Shown here piece by piece: positions 28,055 through 36,659 of a stretch of DNA of 64,000 nucleotides. The translations under genes were made by a program, and so were the position numbers. The stretch is from [Eubacterium] yurii. GTDB taxonomy: Bacteria; Bacillota; Clostridia; Peptostreptococcales; Filifactoraceae. The notes under the pieces are model-generated. The model was not told the DNA's origin, ran no database searches, and worked only from the letters and a program-made list of their open reading frames with translations. The stretch is taken from positions 1 to 64,000 of the forward strand of contig FUZS01000006.1 in assembly GCA_900167215.1 (NCBI GenBank), written 5' to 3'. The first letter of the stretch is position 1, and each line of letters opens with the position of its first letter.

Positions 28055-28756
28055 ATGAGTGACGAATTTACAAGACTCAAGATAATGATAGGTCAAGACG
28101 GTTTTGACAAACTTACAAACAAACACGTAGCTATATTTGGACTTGGAGGAGTCGGGGGATTTGCTACGGAAACTTTGGCAAGAAGTGGAATAGGCAAGCT
28201 TACAATTGTGGATTTCGATAAGGTAGATATTACAAATATAAACAGACAAATTATTGCTGATATTCAAAGTATAGGGAGATATAAGACTGATGTCTTTGAA
28301 GAGAGATTAAAAAAAATAAATAGGAACATAGTAATTAACAAAATAACAAAAAAATATATTCCCGGCAACAGTGAGGAATTTTTTGATGACTATGACTATA
28401 TAGTAGATGCTATTGACATAGTTACAAGTAAAATACATCTTATAAAAAGTGCTTATGAAAAAGATTTAAGAATCATAAGTTCTATGGGTATGGGTAATAG
28501 GCTGGATCCTTCCAAAATAGTCCTTACTACCTTAGATAAGACCAGTAACTGTCCTCTTGCAAGAGTGATGAGGAGAGAATTAAAAAAATATAATATAATT
28601 AAGTTGAAATGCGTTTACTCTACAGAAGAAATTAAAATACAGGAAAAAAATTTTGTGAAAAATAAGATGGTGAACGGTTCAAGTGCCTTTGTTCCGTCAG
28701 TTGCCGGTATTACTATGGCAAGTGAGATTGTACGATTTTTTTTAAGCGAAAAATAA
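28055..28756 (+). CDS. tcdA: tRNA threonylcarbamoyladenosine dehydratase TcdA (ThiF/YgdL family)
   Basis: 233 aa E1-like enzyme. Nucleotide fold GLGGVGGFATETLARSGIG, then VDFDKVDITNINRQI with the adenylation Arg, then DAIDIVTSK. It lacks the catalytic-domain extension of true ThiF/MoeB and keeps the YgdL-type C-terminal region (SCPL-like NCPLARVMRRELKK; GSSAFVPSVAGITMAS). It makes cyclic t6A37 in ANN-decoding tRNAs. No strong ribosome site (GGAAACGGAA lies 14-5 bases before the ATG). Divergent from the PBP gene. Confidence 0.88.
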   Translation: MSDEFTRLKIMIGQDGFDKLTNKHVAIFGLGGVGGFATETLARSGIGKLTIVDFDKVDITNINRQIIADIQSIGRYKTDVFEERLKKINRNIVINKITKKYIPGNSEEFFDDYDYIVDAIDIVTSKIHLIKSAYEKDLRIISSMGMGNRLDPSKIVLTTLDKTSNCPLARVMRRELKKYNIIKLKCVYSTEEIKIQEKNFVKNKMVNGSSAFVPSVAGITMASEIVRFFLSEK

Positions 28757-28946
28757 AATTAACTATAAAATTGAAATGACTGATTTATTTTTTTAAATTG
28801 CTGAAGTTTTCTTTTTTTTGGTATTACAGTGATAATTTGCATTTTTAAATATACAAGATACAAGAAATGAATTAAAATTAATAATAGACAAAGTTTTAAT
28901 AAATGGGACATATGTTGAGAAATTAAATTTAAAATGGGAGAATTAT

Positions 28947-29909
28947 ATGATTAACAACAAAATATTAAAGATTCTATACGAAAATAGGGATGACTATGTA
29001 TCAGGAGAGGATCTTGCAGGGATATTTTCTATATCAAGAGCTGCAATTTCAAAGAGAATAGAAAAATTGAGACAAAAGGGAGTAAATATACATTCAGTAC
29101 CAAATAGGGGATATAAAATTATCTCTATGCCGGATTTTTTGATAGAAGAATCAGTGTCAATATCTGTACCTGAAGGTCAGATAATAGGAAATACCATAGA
29201 GGTTTTTGACGAAATAGATTCTACAAATGAGCAGGCGAAAAAAATCTCCAAAAACGCAAGAGAAGGCACTATTGTAGTTGCAAATATTCAGACAAATGGG
29301 AAGGGAAGAAGAGGAAGAGAGTTTGAATCAAAAAGAGGTGGATTGTATTTTTCTATCATTCTTAAACCTGATGTAGCAATAGAGAAAGTGCCTTTTATAA
29401 CTCAGCTTGCAGCTTGTAGTATATATAAGGCTTTAAATGAAATGGGAGTGGATATATCCATAAAATGGCCAAATGACATAATTTTAAACGATAAAAAAAT
29501 TTGCGGTATACTTTGTGAAATGAGTTGTGAGATTGATTATTTAAGTTATGTAGTTGCAGGCATAGGTATAAACATGAAGAAGGTGGATTTTGAAGAAGGA
29601 CTTGAGAAAATAGCCACATCATTGGAGCAGGAAGGTTATGAACTCGATAATTTAGAGCTTTTTTGGAATATTTTAAAGTACTTTGACTATTTCTACAAAA
29701 AATATACTATGCATGATTATGCTGAAATGCTCGATATATTAAGAGAAAACTCATATATTATAAATAAAAATATAGATGTGCTTACTTCAAATGAGAAAAG
29801 AAAAGCAAAGGCAAAAGATATAGATGAAAAAGGATTTTTGGTTGTGGAATATGAAAACGGAGATATAGAGCATATAAACTATGGAGAGGTAAGTGTACGA
29901 AAAAGATGA
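28947..29909 (+). CDS. birA: Bifunctional biotin-[acetyl-CoA-carboxylase] ligase / biotin repressor BirA
   Basis: 320 aa. N-terminal winged helix-turn-helix (about 1-60: SGEDLAGIFSISRAAISKRIEKLR), then the ligase core with biotinyl-AMP loop GKGRRGREF, KWPNDI and a C-terminal SH3-like domain. It attaches biotin to carboxylase carrier proteins and, as biotinyl-AMP complex, represses biotin genes. The N-terminal HTH indicates the repressor form. GGGAGAA precedes the ATG. The next gene starts 33 bases later. Confidence 0.94.
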   Translation: MINNKILKILYENRDDYVSGEDLAGIFSISRAAISKRIEKLRQKGVNIHSVPNRGYKIISMPDFLIEESVSISVPEGQIIGNTIEVFDEIDSTNEQAKKISKNAREGTIVVANIQTNGKGRRGREFESKRGGLYFSIILKPDVAIEKVPFITQLAACSIYKALNEMGVDISIKWPNDIILNDKKICGILCEMSCEIDYLSYVVAGIGINMKKVDFEEGLEKIATSLEQEGYELDNLELFWNILKYFDYFYKKYTMHDYAEMLDILRENSYIINKNIDVLTSNEKRKAKAKDIDEKGFLVVEYENGDIEHINYGEVSVRKR

Positions 29910-29942
29910 TGAGATAAGAGCTCAGATGAAAGGAAAAGATCT

Positions 29943-30608
29943 ATGAAAAATCCCAAAAAATTGTTTGACAAAAAGATTACCTGTCTTAATTGTCATACAT
30001 ATTTTGAGACAAAAAAGCCCATTTTAAGCAGACTTAGAATAATTGATGCAGAAACTGACGGACACAAAATATATAAAGAAAACTCACCGAATTTGTATGA
30101 GATAAATGTATGTCCAATTTGTGGATTTGCATTTGATGACAGACTAAACAATCCCTTATATGAGGAAGACATAAAAAAATTGTTGTCGTATTTTCAAACT
30201 GTGAAAAATTTTGAGCAGTATTGTCAGGAGAGAACTATACAAGATGCAATAAGAATATCTAAACTTGCTCTTTATATTGCAACAACAATAGAAGAACCTA
30301 AGACACTTAGGGGAGTTCAGTATCTGAAGACTTCTTGGCTATACAGAGAAATAAATGATAAGAAAAATGAAGAGATGTATCTTAAAAAGTCAAAGGAATT
30401 TTTTGAGGATGCATTTGAAAATGAAGATTTTGAATATTTCGGACTTAGATTGCATGTTCTTTACAACATACTTTCTGAAACTTGCAGAAAACTTGACTTA
30501 TACGAAGATGCTGCAAAATATTATTCGAAACTGTTTAGATGTTCAACTACACCAAATTATATGAAACAAAAAGCTCAAAATAATTGGCTTGATTACAATA
30601 ACAGGTAA
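29943..30608 (+). CDS. DUF2225 zinc-binding protein
   Basis: 221 aa. N-terminal paired CxxC motifs (CLNCHTYFETKKP and CPICGFAFDD) form a likely zinc site. The C-terminal two thirds are helical and TPR-like (LYIATTIEEPKTLRG, KKNEEMYLKKSKEFFEDAF). This is the DUF2225 family, common in Clostridia and of unknown function. AAAGGAAAAG precedes the ATG. It sits between birA and the glycosyltransferase, probably in one transcript. Confidence 0.82.
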   Translation: MKNPKKLFDKKITCLNCHTYFETKKPILSRLRIIDAETDGHKIYKENSPNLYEINVCPICGFAFDDRLNNPLYEEDIKKLLSYFQTVKNFEQYCQERTIQDAIRISKLALYIATTIEEPKTLRGVQYLKTSWLYREINDKKNEEMYLKKSKEFFEDAFENEDFEYFGLRLHVLYNILSETCRKLDLYEDAAKYYSKLFRCSTTPNYMKQKAQNNWLDYNNR

Positions 30609-30633
30609 AAAATAATGTTTGGAGGTAATCATT

Positions 30634-31755
30634 TTGAAGGTATTGATACTTACCAATAAAGTAGGAGGTGGTCATAACACCACCGCTAATGCTCTTAAAA
30701 AAGAGTTCGAAAAATATGATAATGTTGAATGTAGGACTATAGATTCTTTTGAGTATATTTCTCCTATATTACAAAAAAGTGTGGCAAACGGATATTTATG
30801 GTCTACTGCGATATTTCCGGGACTATATAAACAAGGATACAGATACCAGGAATTGATGGATGAAGCACCTGATACCGATATGTCTGATAACCCTGCTTAT
30901 TCATTTTTGACACAGAAGCTACTTAGCTACTTTGATAAAGAATTTTATCCTGATATTGTTATAAGTACACATATATTTTCAGCCCAACTTATCAATATTA
31001 TGGTAGAAAAATCACTGATAGATGTTAAATCTGTAGGCATAATAACTGACTTTACAATTCACCCTCACTGGTGTAAGCTTTATAGCATGGATTATTTTGT
31101 TACTGCAAGTCAACTGCTTGATTATCAGGCTATAAAAAAAGGCATTCCTAAAGAAAAAATACTGCCATTTGGAATACCTATAGATGAAAAATTTTCAAAT
31201 GTAATAGAAAAAAATTTCGCTAAAAAAGAACTTGGATTAGATGAAAATAAAAGTACAATTCTTGTTATGTCAGGATCTATGGGCTATGGAAAAATTGATA
31301 AATTAGTAAAAAAAATAGATGCTATGACTGAAGAATTTCAAATAATAGTTGTTTGTGGTAACAGTATAAAAAATAAAAAAAATCTTGAAAAATACAAGTT
31401 TGCACACGATATTTATATATACGGTTATGTAGATAATATTGATGTTATGATGAGTGCAAGTGAGCTCATTATAACAAAACCGGGCGGACTTACAAGCTGT
31501 GAAGTACTTTGTAAAAAATTACCTATGATAATGATTAATCCGATTCCTGGACAGGAAGAAAGGAATGTAGATTTTCTTTTAAATAACGGATGTGCCATGT
31601 ATGCAACTAAAACTTTTCCTATAGATGAAGCCTTTTATCAGATGTATATAAATAAAGAAAAATTTGATAATATGAAAAAGAATATAGATTTGATACGAAA
31701 ACCTAATGCTACAAAAGACGTATGTGAATTTTTGGTAAATCTAAATAAAAAATAG
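30634..31755 (+). CDS. UgtP/MGDG-synthase-like glycosyltransferase
   Basis: 373 aa GT-B enzyme (GT28). The N-terminal LTNKVGGGHNTTANAL motif and the C-terminal UDP-sugar site KPGGLTSCEVLCKKLPMI with PIPGQEERN define the diacylglycerol glucosyltransferase / MGDG synthase group, with MurG as a more distant relative. It likely makes glycolipids that serve as membrane lipids or lipoteichoic-acid anchors. TTG 30634 is chosen because GGAGG (30621-30625) is eight bases upstream; an in-frame TTG at 30619 overlaps that site. Confidence 0.87.
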   Translation: MKVLILTNKVGGGHNTTANALKKEFEKYDNVECRTIDSFEYISPILQKSVANGYLWSTAIFPGLYKQGYRYQELMDEAPDTDMSDNPAYSFLTQKLLSYFDKEFYPDIVISTHIFSAQLINIMVEKSLIDVKSVGIITDFTIHPHWCKLYSMDYFVTASQLLDYQAIKKGIPKEKILPFGIPIDEKFSNVIEKNFAKKELGLDENKSTILVMSGSMGYGKIDKLVKKIDAMTEEFQIIVVCGNSIKNKKNLEKYKFAHDIYIYGYVDNIDVMMSASELIITKPGGLTSCEVLCKKLPMIMINPIPGQEERNVDFLLNNGCAMYATKTFPIDEAFYQMYINKEKFDNMKKNIDLIRKPNATKDVCEFLVNLNKK

Positions 31756-31971
31756 TCAACAAATAAAAAATATAATAAAAATATAATTTTTTAGTTAAAA
31801 AAATTATCAAAAATGAAAAATATGGGAAAAAATTAAAATAAACTACCATTTCTTTCTAAATCCTTGTAGTATAGATAGTTTTATATTAGATACCAAAAAA
31901 GCTTATTTTTTCTAAATCGAAATATATTTTATTCTAATGCATAAAACGTTCATTTTAAGTGAAAAAAACAC

Positions 31972-31999
31972 TTGACTTTATTTAAAAATTCAATATACT
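31972..31999 (+). promoter_or_regulatory. Sigma-A promoter, long leader before the 32255 gene
   Basis: TTGACT (31972-31977), 16-base spacer, TATACT (31994-31999). Transcripts from here would carry about 250 bases of AT-rich leader with no structure I recognise. The rest of 31756-32254 holds nothing else. Confidence 0.5.
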
Positions 32000-32254
32000 A
32001 TGTGTATATAAAAAAATAATAACCATATGAAAATATAATTTGTAAAGATAGTTTTTGGAGACTTAAAAGTTTGGATATATAGTTAATCATTGTTTTAGTA
32101 TCATTAAGACTTTAATATATTTTTTTTACATTTATCAGAAAATAATATTTCATTGTATCAAATATTATTTGGATTAATAAAAGGCTAGTTTAAGATTTAT
32201 TTTTCTATGGTTATATCAGTACTTAAATTATTTTTTAGAAAGGAAAGTGAATAT

Positions 32255-32437
32255 ATGCCTGTATCAGAAGCACAAAAAAGAGCCAGCAAAAAATGGAGCC
32301 AATCAAATAAGGATAAGATAAAGATAATTACTTACAGAAGCTGTGCCAAAACTTTTATAAAAAAGATAGCTACAGCTGAGGAATTAGATTCTTTGATGGA
32401 AATGATAAATGAAAGAAAAAAAGAATTGTCTAAATAG
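32255..32437 (+). CDS. Small RHH-like protein (60 aa), unknown
   Basis: ATG 32255 has AGAAAGGAAAG just upstream. 60 residues opening PVSEAQKRASKKWSQSNKDK, then a beta-strand-like KIKIITYRS, then two helices. This is the layout of Arc/MetJ ribbon-helix-helix proteins found in Clostridia and their phages, but I cannot confirm it. It is closed by its own terminator. Confidence 0.65.
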   Translation: MPVSEAQKRASKKWSQSNKDKIKIITYRSCAKTFIKKIATAEELDSLMEMINERKKELSK

Positions 32438-32449
32438 TTTTTGTCTTCA

Positions 32450-32484
32450 AACACCCTACAAAATGAATAGTAGGGTGTTTTTTT
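32450..32484 (+). terminator. Strong terminator after the 60-aa gene
   Basis: 10-bp perfect stem AACACCCTAC / GTAGGGTGTT (32450-32459, 32470-32479) running into a T tract. Confidence 0.9.
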
Positions 32485-32557
32485 GGGTATTTTATAGTTA
32501 AGAGAGTTTCTATCTGATATTAAATTTTTACTACAAACTAATAAAATAATTTTTAGA

Positions 32558-32585
32558 TATGGTATGTAGATTGAAACATACCATA
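32558..32585. repeat. Inverted repeat upstream of the 32641 gene
   Basis: TATGGTATGT (32558-32567) and ACATACCATA (32576-32585), 8-base loop, no T run. Could be an operator or an mRNA hairpin 55 bases before the next start codon. Confidence 0.4.
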
Positions 32586-32640
32586 AATTTAGTAAATATA
32601 ATTTTTAGCTGCTATTTAGCAATGTGTTTAAGGGGAAAGT

Positions 32641-32949
32641 ATGCACGAATATAGAAATGTTGATGAATGGGTATTTTCTATACTTTTAAATGTTGAAAAA
32701 ACTGAAGTATCAAGACTTAAGGAATATAAGATTTACGAACTGATGAAACTTCTTAATCACAATAATGACAACTATCATATTGATACTTGCGATGAATACT
32801 ATGAGGACATTGATGAGACGCTAAGAGAGAGCAACTGGAATTTTTTTGAAGAACTCTATACAGAAGATGATAGGTTATTTGACTGTGGTGGAGTATTGGA
32901 TGATGATGATTTAAATGATTTTGATAATTTGGTAGTAATTAATAAGTAA
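32641..32949 (+). CDS. Small acidic cytoplasmic protein, unknown
   Basis: 102 aa, preceded by AAGGGGAAAGT. No membrane segment, rich in D, E, N and Y, with a strongly acidic C-terminal third (DDRLFDCGGVLDDDDLNDFD). No domain recognised. It ends 20 bases before yigZ, so the two are probably co-transcribed. Confidence 0.55.
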   Translation: MHEYRNVDEWVFSILLNVEKTEVSRLKEYKIYELMKLLNHNNDNYHIDTCDEYYEDIDETLRESNWNFFEELYTEDDRLFDCGGVLDDDDLNDFDNLVVINK

Positions 32950-32969
32950 ATATATAAAAGAGGTATAAG

Positions 32970-33617
32970 TTGAAGTCATATAGTACTGTGTTGTCAAGTG
33001 CAAGCGCAGAGATTGTAATCGAAAAATCAAGGTTTATAGGACATTCTTTTCATGTTGAAGATATAGAAGAAACTGAAAACATAATAAGAGATGTGAAAAA
33101 GAAATATTATGATGCTACACATAATTGCTTTGCCTATATAATGGGCGAAGATATGAGCATTGCAAAAGCAAACGATGATGGAGAACCATCTTCAACTGCC
33201 GGAACGCCTATGCTTGAGGTTATGAAAAAGCTTAATCTGACTAATACACTGCTAATAGCCACAAGGTATTTCGGTGGTATTAAATTGGGAACCTCAGGAC
33301 TGATTAGAGCTTATTCAAAGACTGCTAAGATTGCACTTGATGCAAACAGTATTGTAAAAAAAGATGTATTTAATAAGATTGTTTTGTATATTGACTATAA
33401 TTTGATTGGAAAGATGCAGAAATTTCTTGATAATAATCAAATAATATATGATGCTCCCGTTTTTACTGAAAAAGTAGAGTTTATATTATATGCAAAGGAC
33501 GAAAAAATAGAAGATTTACAAAAAGATATACTTGATATAACTAATGCAAATTGTAAATTGGTAATAGGGGATAAGTTGCATCTGGATTTTGTTGATGGAA
33601 AATATTTGAAAAATTAG
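32970..33617 (+). CDS. YigZ/IMPACT family protein (UPF0029)
   Basis: 215 aa. ATHNCFAYIMGE, NDDGEPSSTAGTPML and the block TRYFGGIKLGTSGLIRAYSK are diagnostic of the IMPACT N-terminal domain; a ferredoxin-like DUF1949 domain follows. Bacterial members are thought to bind RNA or act on ribosome stress, without settled function. TTG start 32970 with AGAGG eight bases before it. Confidence 0.9.
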   Translation: MKSYSTVLSSASAEIVIEKSRFIGHSFHVEDIEETENIIRDVKKKYYDATHNCFAYIMGEDMSIAKANDDGEPSSTAGTPMLEVMKKLNLTNTLLIATRYFGGIKLGTSGLIRAYSKTAKIALDANSIVKKDVFNKIVLYIDYNLIGKMQKFLDNNQIIYDAPVFTEKVEFILYAKDEKIEDLQKDILDITNANCKLVIGDKLHLDFVDGKYLKN

Positions 33618-33823
33618 TTAAAAATATGTATATATTATTTCAAATAAGTCATTTATATATAAAAACAAAATAGAAATTACCTTTTTATTACAAATGAATA
33701 ACTTTAGAAAAAAAGGATAGAAATATTCGTAGATGATGACAAGAATTTAAAAGTTTAGTAAGGGTCATCAGGAGGAATTATTATATATCAAAGATTTATA
33801 ATTAAATGTAGAAAGGAATTTAT

Positions 33824-34234
33824 ATGGGATTTGTAAAAGAGTTTAAAGAATTTGCCATTAAAGGTAATGTAATGGACATGGCAGTAGGGGTAATAATAGG
33901 TGGAGCGTTTGGTAAGATAGTTACATCTCTTGTAAACGACATAATGATGCCTATTATATCAAAGATAACAGGGGGAATTAACTTTACTGATCTAAAGATA
34001 GTGCTTACTCCTGCAGATGAAGCTAAAAAGGTAGCAGAAGTTGCATTTGCTTATGGTAACTTTATCCAAAACGTATTTGATTTCTTGATAATAGCATTGT
34101 GTATATTTGCAATGGTTAAAGCTATAAACTCTTTGAAGAAAAAAGAGGAAGAAAAGCCTGAAGAACCGCCAAAACCATCAAACGAAGAGCTTCTTCTTAC
34201 TGAAATAAGAGATTTGTTAAAGGAAAAGAAGTAA
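33824..34234 (+). CDS. mscL: Large-conductance mechanosensitive channel MscL
   Basis: 136 aa. Opens with [20 protein letters not shown], then [21 protein letters not shown] (TM1 pore), a periplasmic-side loop, TM2 at about 80-100 and a charged helical C-terminus ([13 protein letters not shown]). Homopentameric pressure-release channel. AGAAAGGAAT precedes the ATG. Monocistronic in appearance. Confidence 0.96.
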   Translation: MGFVKEFKEFAIKGNVMDMAVGVIIGGAFGKIVTSLVNDIMMPIISKITGGINFTDLKIVLTPADEAKKVAEVAFAYGNFIQNVFDFLIIALCIFAMVKAINSLKKKEEEKPEEPPKPSNEELLLTEIRDLLKEKK

Positions 34235-34453
34235 ATTTTTGTTGAAATAATTCTTATTTATGTTATAATAGTAATGTGTTTATAGATTTATAGTAATAAA
34301 ATACTATTTTTCTTCTAAAAGAAATTTGATATTTTTTTTAGTTAATATGGAAAAGCGACGATTTAAAAAATTTTACGGTATGAATTTGTATTTTTAGTTA
34401 AATAATTTTTGTATGTTAATTATCTTAGAAATTTTGAGGAAAAGGGGTGTGTT

Positions 34454-34729
34454 GTGGAGATAATATTAGCAAAGTGTTTTCTTATAACTTTTGTCTTATT
34501 TATTATGACCATGATTTTTGATTATTCTAAAAGGGTATTTTACAACATAGACAGCTCCGATATTTTTTCTAAAAATGCAGAAAGACAATCTGATGAAAGT
34601 ATTGCTTCTTCAAGAAAAAAAGCTGTTCATTCCAAGCTAAATGACTCTAAGTCAAATAGGAAAAGAATAGATAGATACGAGGGTAGATACGCAGATTATA
34701 AGGAATACAAAAAGTATAAAAAAATATGA
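34454..34729 (+). CDS. Small single-pass membrane protein, unknown
   Basis: 91 aa if GTG 34454 is used, with AAAGGGG six bases upstream (34441-34447). A single hydrophobic helix (about 3-20, ILAKCFLITFVLFIMTMIF), then a basic, Ser/Lys/Arg-rich cytoplasmic tail ending in DYKEYKKYKK. No family recognised. Followed directly by a strong terminator. Confidence 0.5.
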   Translation: MEIILAKCFLITFVLFIMTMIFDYSKRVFYNIDSSDIFSKNAERQSDESIASSRKKAVHSKLNDSKSNRKRIDRYEGRYADYKEYKKYKKI

Positions 34730-34736
34730 TGATTTT

Positions 34737-34766
34737 GAGATATTACCATGGTAATATCTCATTTTT
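34737..34766 (+). terminator. Terminator before the tRNA
   Basis: GAGATATTAC (34737-34746), four-base loop, GTAATATCTC (34751-34760), then ATTTTT. Confidence 0.9.
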
Positions 34767-34776
34767 ATACACATTT

Positions 34777-34851
34777 GCATCTATAGTTTAACGGATAAAA
34801 TACTTGCCCCCGAAGCAAGTGATATAGGTTCGATTCCTATTAGGTGCACCA
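34777..34851 (+). tRNA. tRNA-Arg, anticodon CCG
   Basis: 75 nt with encoded CCA. Acceptor GCATCTA pairs with TAGGTGC (one G-U). D stem GTTT/AAAT, anticodon stem CTTGC/GCAAG around loop CCCCGAA, four-base variable loop, T arm ATAGG-TTCGATT-CCTAT. The central loop bases 34-36 are CCG, reading CGG codons for arginine. Position 33 is C instead of the near-invariant U. The gene lies between two terminators, so it needs its own promoter, perhaps within the preceding gene's tail. Confidence 0.88.
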
Positions 34852-34858
34852 CTAAAAT

Positions 34859-34885
34859 GAGGTGTTTTTTAACATCTCTATTTTT
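34859..34885 (+). terminator. Terminator after the tRNA
   Basis: GAGGTGTT (34859-34866) with AACATCTC (34871-34878), one G-U pair, then TATTTTT. Confidence 0.7.
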
Positions 34886-34929
34886 ATTTTTAGAACTTTT
34901 TATATTAGTTCTCCGTTTGTAAAAATATA

Positions 34930-34958
34930 TTGACAAAACAAGGCTTGTAATATAAAAT
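34930..34958 (+). promoter_or_regulatory. Sigma-A promoter for the BMP lipoprotein gene
   Basis: TTGACA (34930-34935), 17-base spacer, TAAAAT (34953-34958). Leader of about 125 bases to the start codon, ending in AATGGAGGG. No purine riboswitch recognised in it. Confidence 0.55.
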
Positions 34959-35090
34959 TAAAGTGTAAATAATATTTTTGAACTGTCTTGCATTAAGTTA
35001 CTCTTCTTATTCAAAATTATTTATAATACATAAATACAAAGTTTTCGTAGGGAAGAGTCTTTTGTTAATGCAAGAAATGGAGGGAACAAA

Positions 35091-36281
35091 ATGAAGAAAA
35101 AATTAGCATTAGTATTTGCTGCTGCCTTTGTAGCATTATCGCTTTCTGCATGTGGTGGAGAAAAACAACAGGCAGAAAATAATACTCAGACACAACAAAA
35201 CACTACCACTCAACAACAAGGTGAAAATGACAAAAAAGAAGACAAAAAAGAGGGTGAAGATAAAGCTAAAGGCTCATCAGATTCAGCTTTTAACGTTGAA
35301 ATTACAGATGATTTGAAGGCCAAGGCTAAAGAATTTTCTGTAGGTATGGTAACAGATACAGGTGGAATAGATGATAAGTCTTTCAACCAAAGTACATGGG
35401 AAGGTTTGAACAAGTTTAAAGAAGTTACCGGAGCCAAGGTAGGCTATGTACAATCAAATAACGAAGCAGACTATGTACCTAATCTTACAACAACTGCAGA
35501 CGAAGACAATGACTTGGTTATAGCTACAGGATTTTTGTTTGAAGACTCTGTAAAAAAAGTTGCTACAGACAAACCTGACACAAAATTTCTTATAATAGAC
35601 ACACCTATAACTGATAAGCCCAATGTTACAAGTGCAAGCTTTTCAGCTGAAGAAGCATCTTACCTTGTAGGTGTTGCTGCTGCTGAAACTGCAAAGGCTG
35701 CCGGAAAGACAAAGGTAGGATATTTGGGTGGTGGAGACTTCCCATTGATTCAAGCATTTGAAGCAGGGTATGAAGCTGGAGTTAAAAGTGTTGACGACAA
35801 AATGGAAATAGCAGTAGAATATGTAGGCGGTTTCAGTGATGCAGGTAAAGGACAATCATTGGCAAGCAAGATGTACGATGCAGGTGCTTATGTAATATTC
35901 CATGCTGCCGGTGGAGCAGGTAACGGCATGATAAAAGAAGCTAAAGACCGTAGACAAAACAAAGAAGAAGTATGGGCTATAGGTGTTGATAAGGATCAAT
36001 ATGCTGATGGTATATATGAAGGAGATAAGTCAGTAATACTTACTTCTATGGTAAAAAGAGTTGATGTTGCAGCTTTTGATATATCATTAAAAACTCTTAA
36101 AGGTGAATTTCCTGGTGGAAAAGATAATCTTTACAACATAGCTAACAACGGTGTAGGAATTCCTGAAAAAAATCCTAATCTTTCTGAAGCGGTATTGAAG
36201 AAAGTTGAAGAGGCAAGAGAAAATATAAAATCAGGAAAGGTAAAAGTACCTACAGTTCCAAGCAGACTACAAAAGAAATAA
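35091..36281 (+). CDS. BMP-family (PnrA/Med-like) nucleoside-binding lipoprotein
   Basis: 396 aa. Signal peptide with lipobox LSAC (Cys21), then a low-complexity Q/N/E/K spacer (22-65) and a periplasmic-binding fold of the BMP family: VGMVTDTGGIDDKSFNQSTWEG, ATGFLFEDSV, VGYLGGGDFPLIQAFEAGY, IFHAAGGAGNGMI and AIGVDKDQYADGIYEG. Members bind purine nucleosides for an ABC importer (RnsBACD/PnrABCDE). No permease or ATPase gene follows here, so the partner is elsewhere. Closed by a strong terminator. Confidence 0.92.
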   Translation: MKKKLALVFAAAFVALSLSACGGEKQQAENNTQTQQNTTTQQQGENDKKEDKKEGEDKAKGSSDSAFNVEITDDLKAKAKEFSVGMVTDTGGIDDKSFNQSTWEGLNKFKEVTGAKVGYVQSNNEADYVPNLTTTADEDNDLVIATGFLFEDSVKKVATDKPDTKFLIIDTPITDKPNVTSASFSAEEASYLVGVAAAETAKAAGKTKVGYLGGGDFPLIQAFEAGYEAGVKSVDDKMEIAVEYVGGFSDAGKGQSLASKMYDAGAYVIFHAAGGAGNGMIKEAKDRRQNKEEVWAIGVDKDQYADGIYEGDKSVILTSMVKRVDVAAFDISLKTLKGEFPGGKDNLYNIANNGVGIPEKNPNLSEAVLKKVEEARENIKSGKVKVPTVPSRLQKK

Positions 36282-36293
36282 GCTTAAGTATAA

Positions 36294-36330
36294 AAAATAT
36301 CCACCTTTAAAATGGTGGATATTTTTATAA
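36294..36330 (+). terminator. Terminator after the BMP gene
   Basis: AAAATATCCACC (36294-36305), eight-base loop, GGTGGATATTTT (36314-36325), T-rich tail. Confidence 0.9.
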
Positions 36331-36406
36331 GATTTGTAAAATAGTTTTTAAAATATTTTTGATTAAATTAACAAATTATATTTATTTATACATAAATTCA
36401 AAATAA

Positions 36407-36528
36407 ACTAATATCTATTTAATCCATGGATAATGCTTGTTAATGTTTTTTGAAAAACAGTACATTGTTTATGCTCAATTCTAAATGTACTAAAAATATT
36501 TTATCCATTATTTTATTAGATTTTATTA
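36407..36528 (-). mobile_element. MITE family B, copy B4 (reverse orientation)
   Basis: ACTAATATCTATTTAATCCA at the left (first T lost) and TTTATTAGATTTTATTA at the right, with TAA on both sides (36404-36406, 36529-36531). Fills a third of the 36282-36659 gap; the rest is AT-rich with a TATAAT at 36624-36629 that may serve the next gene. Confidence 0.75.
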
Positions 36529-36659
36529 TAAAATAATATTGGATTAAATACTTTCATTTTTAATTTATTATAATGCCATTTTCTTTTGTTAAATCAACAA
36601 TTTTTTCATAGTGTATATGGCTATATAATGATTCATAGTATTAAATTTGGAGGAAAAAG

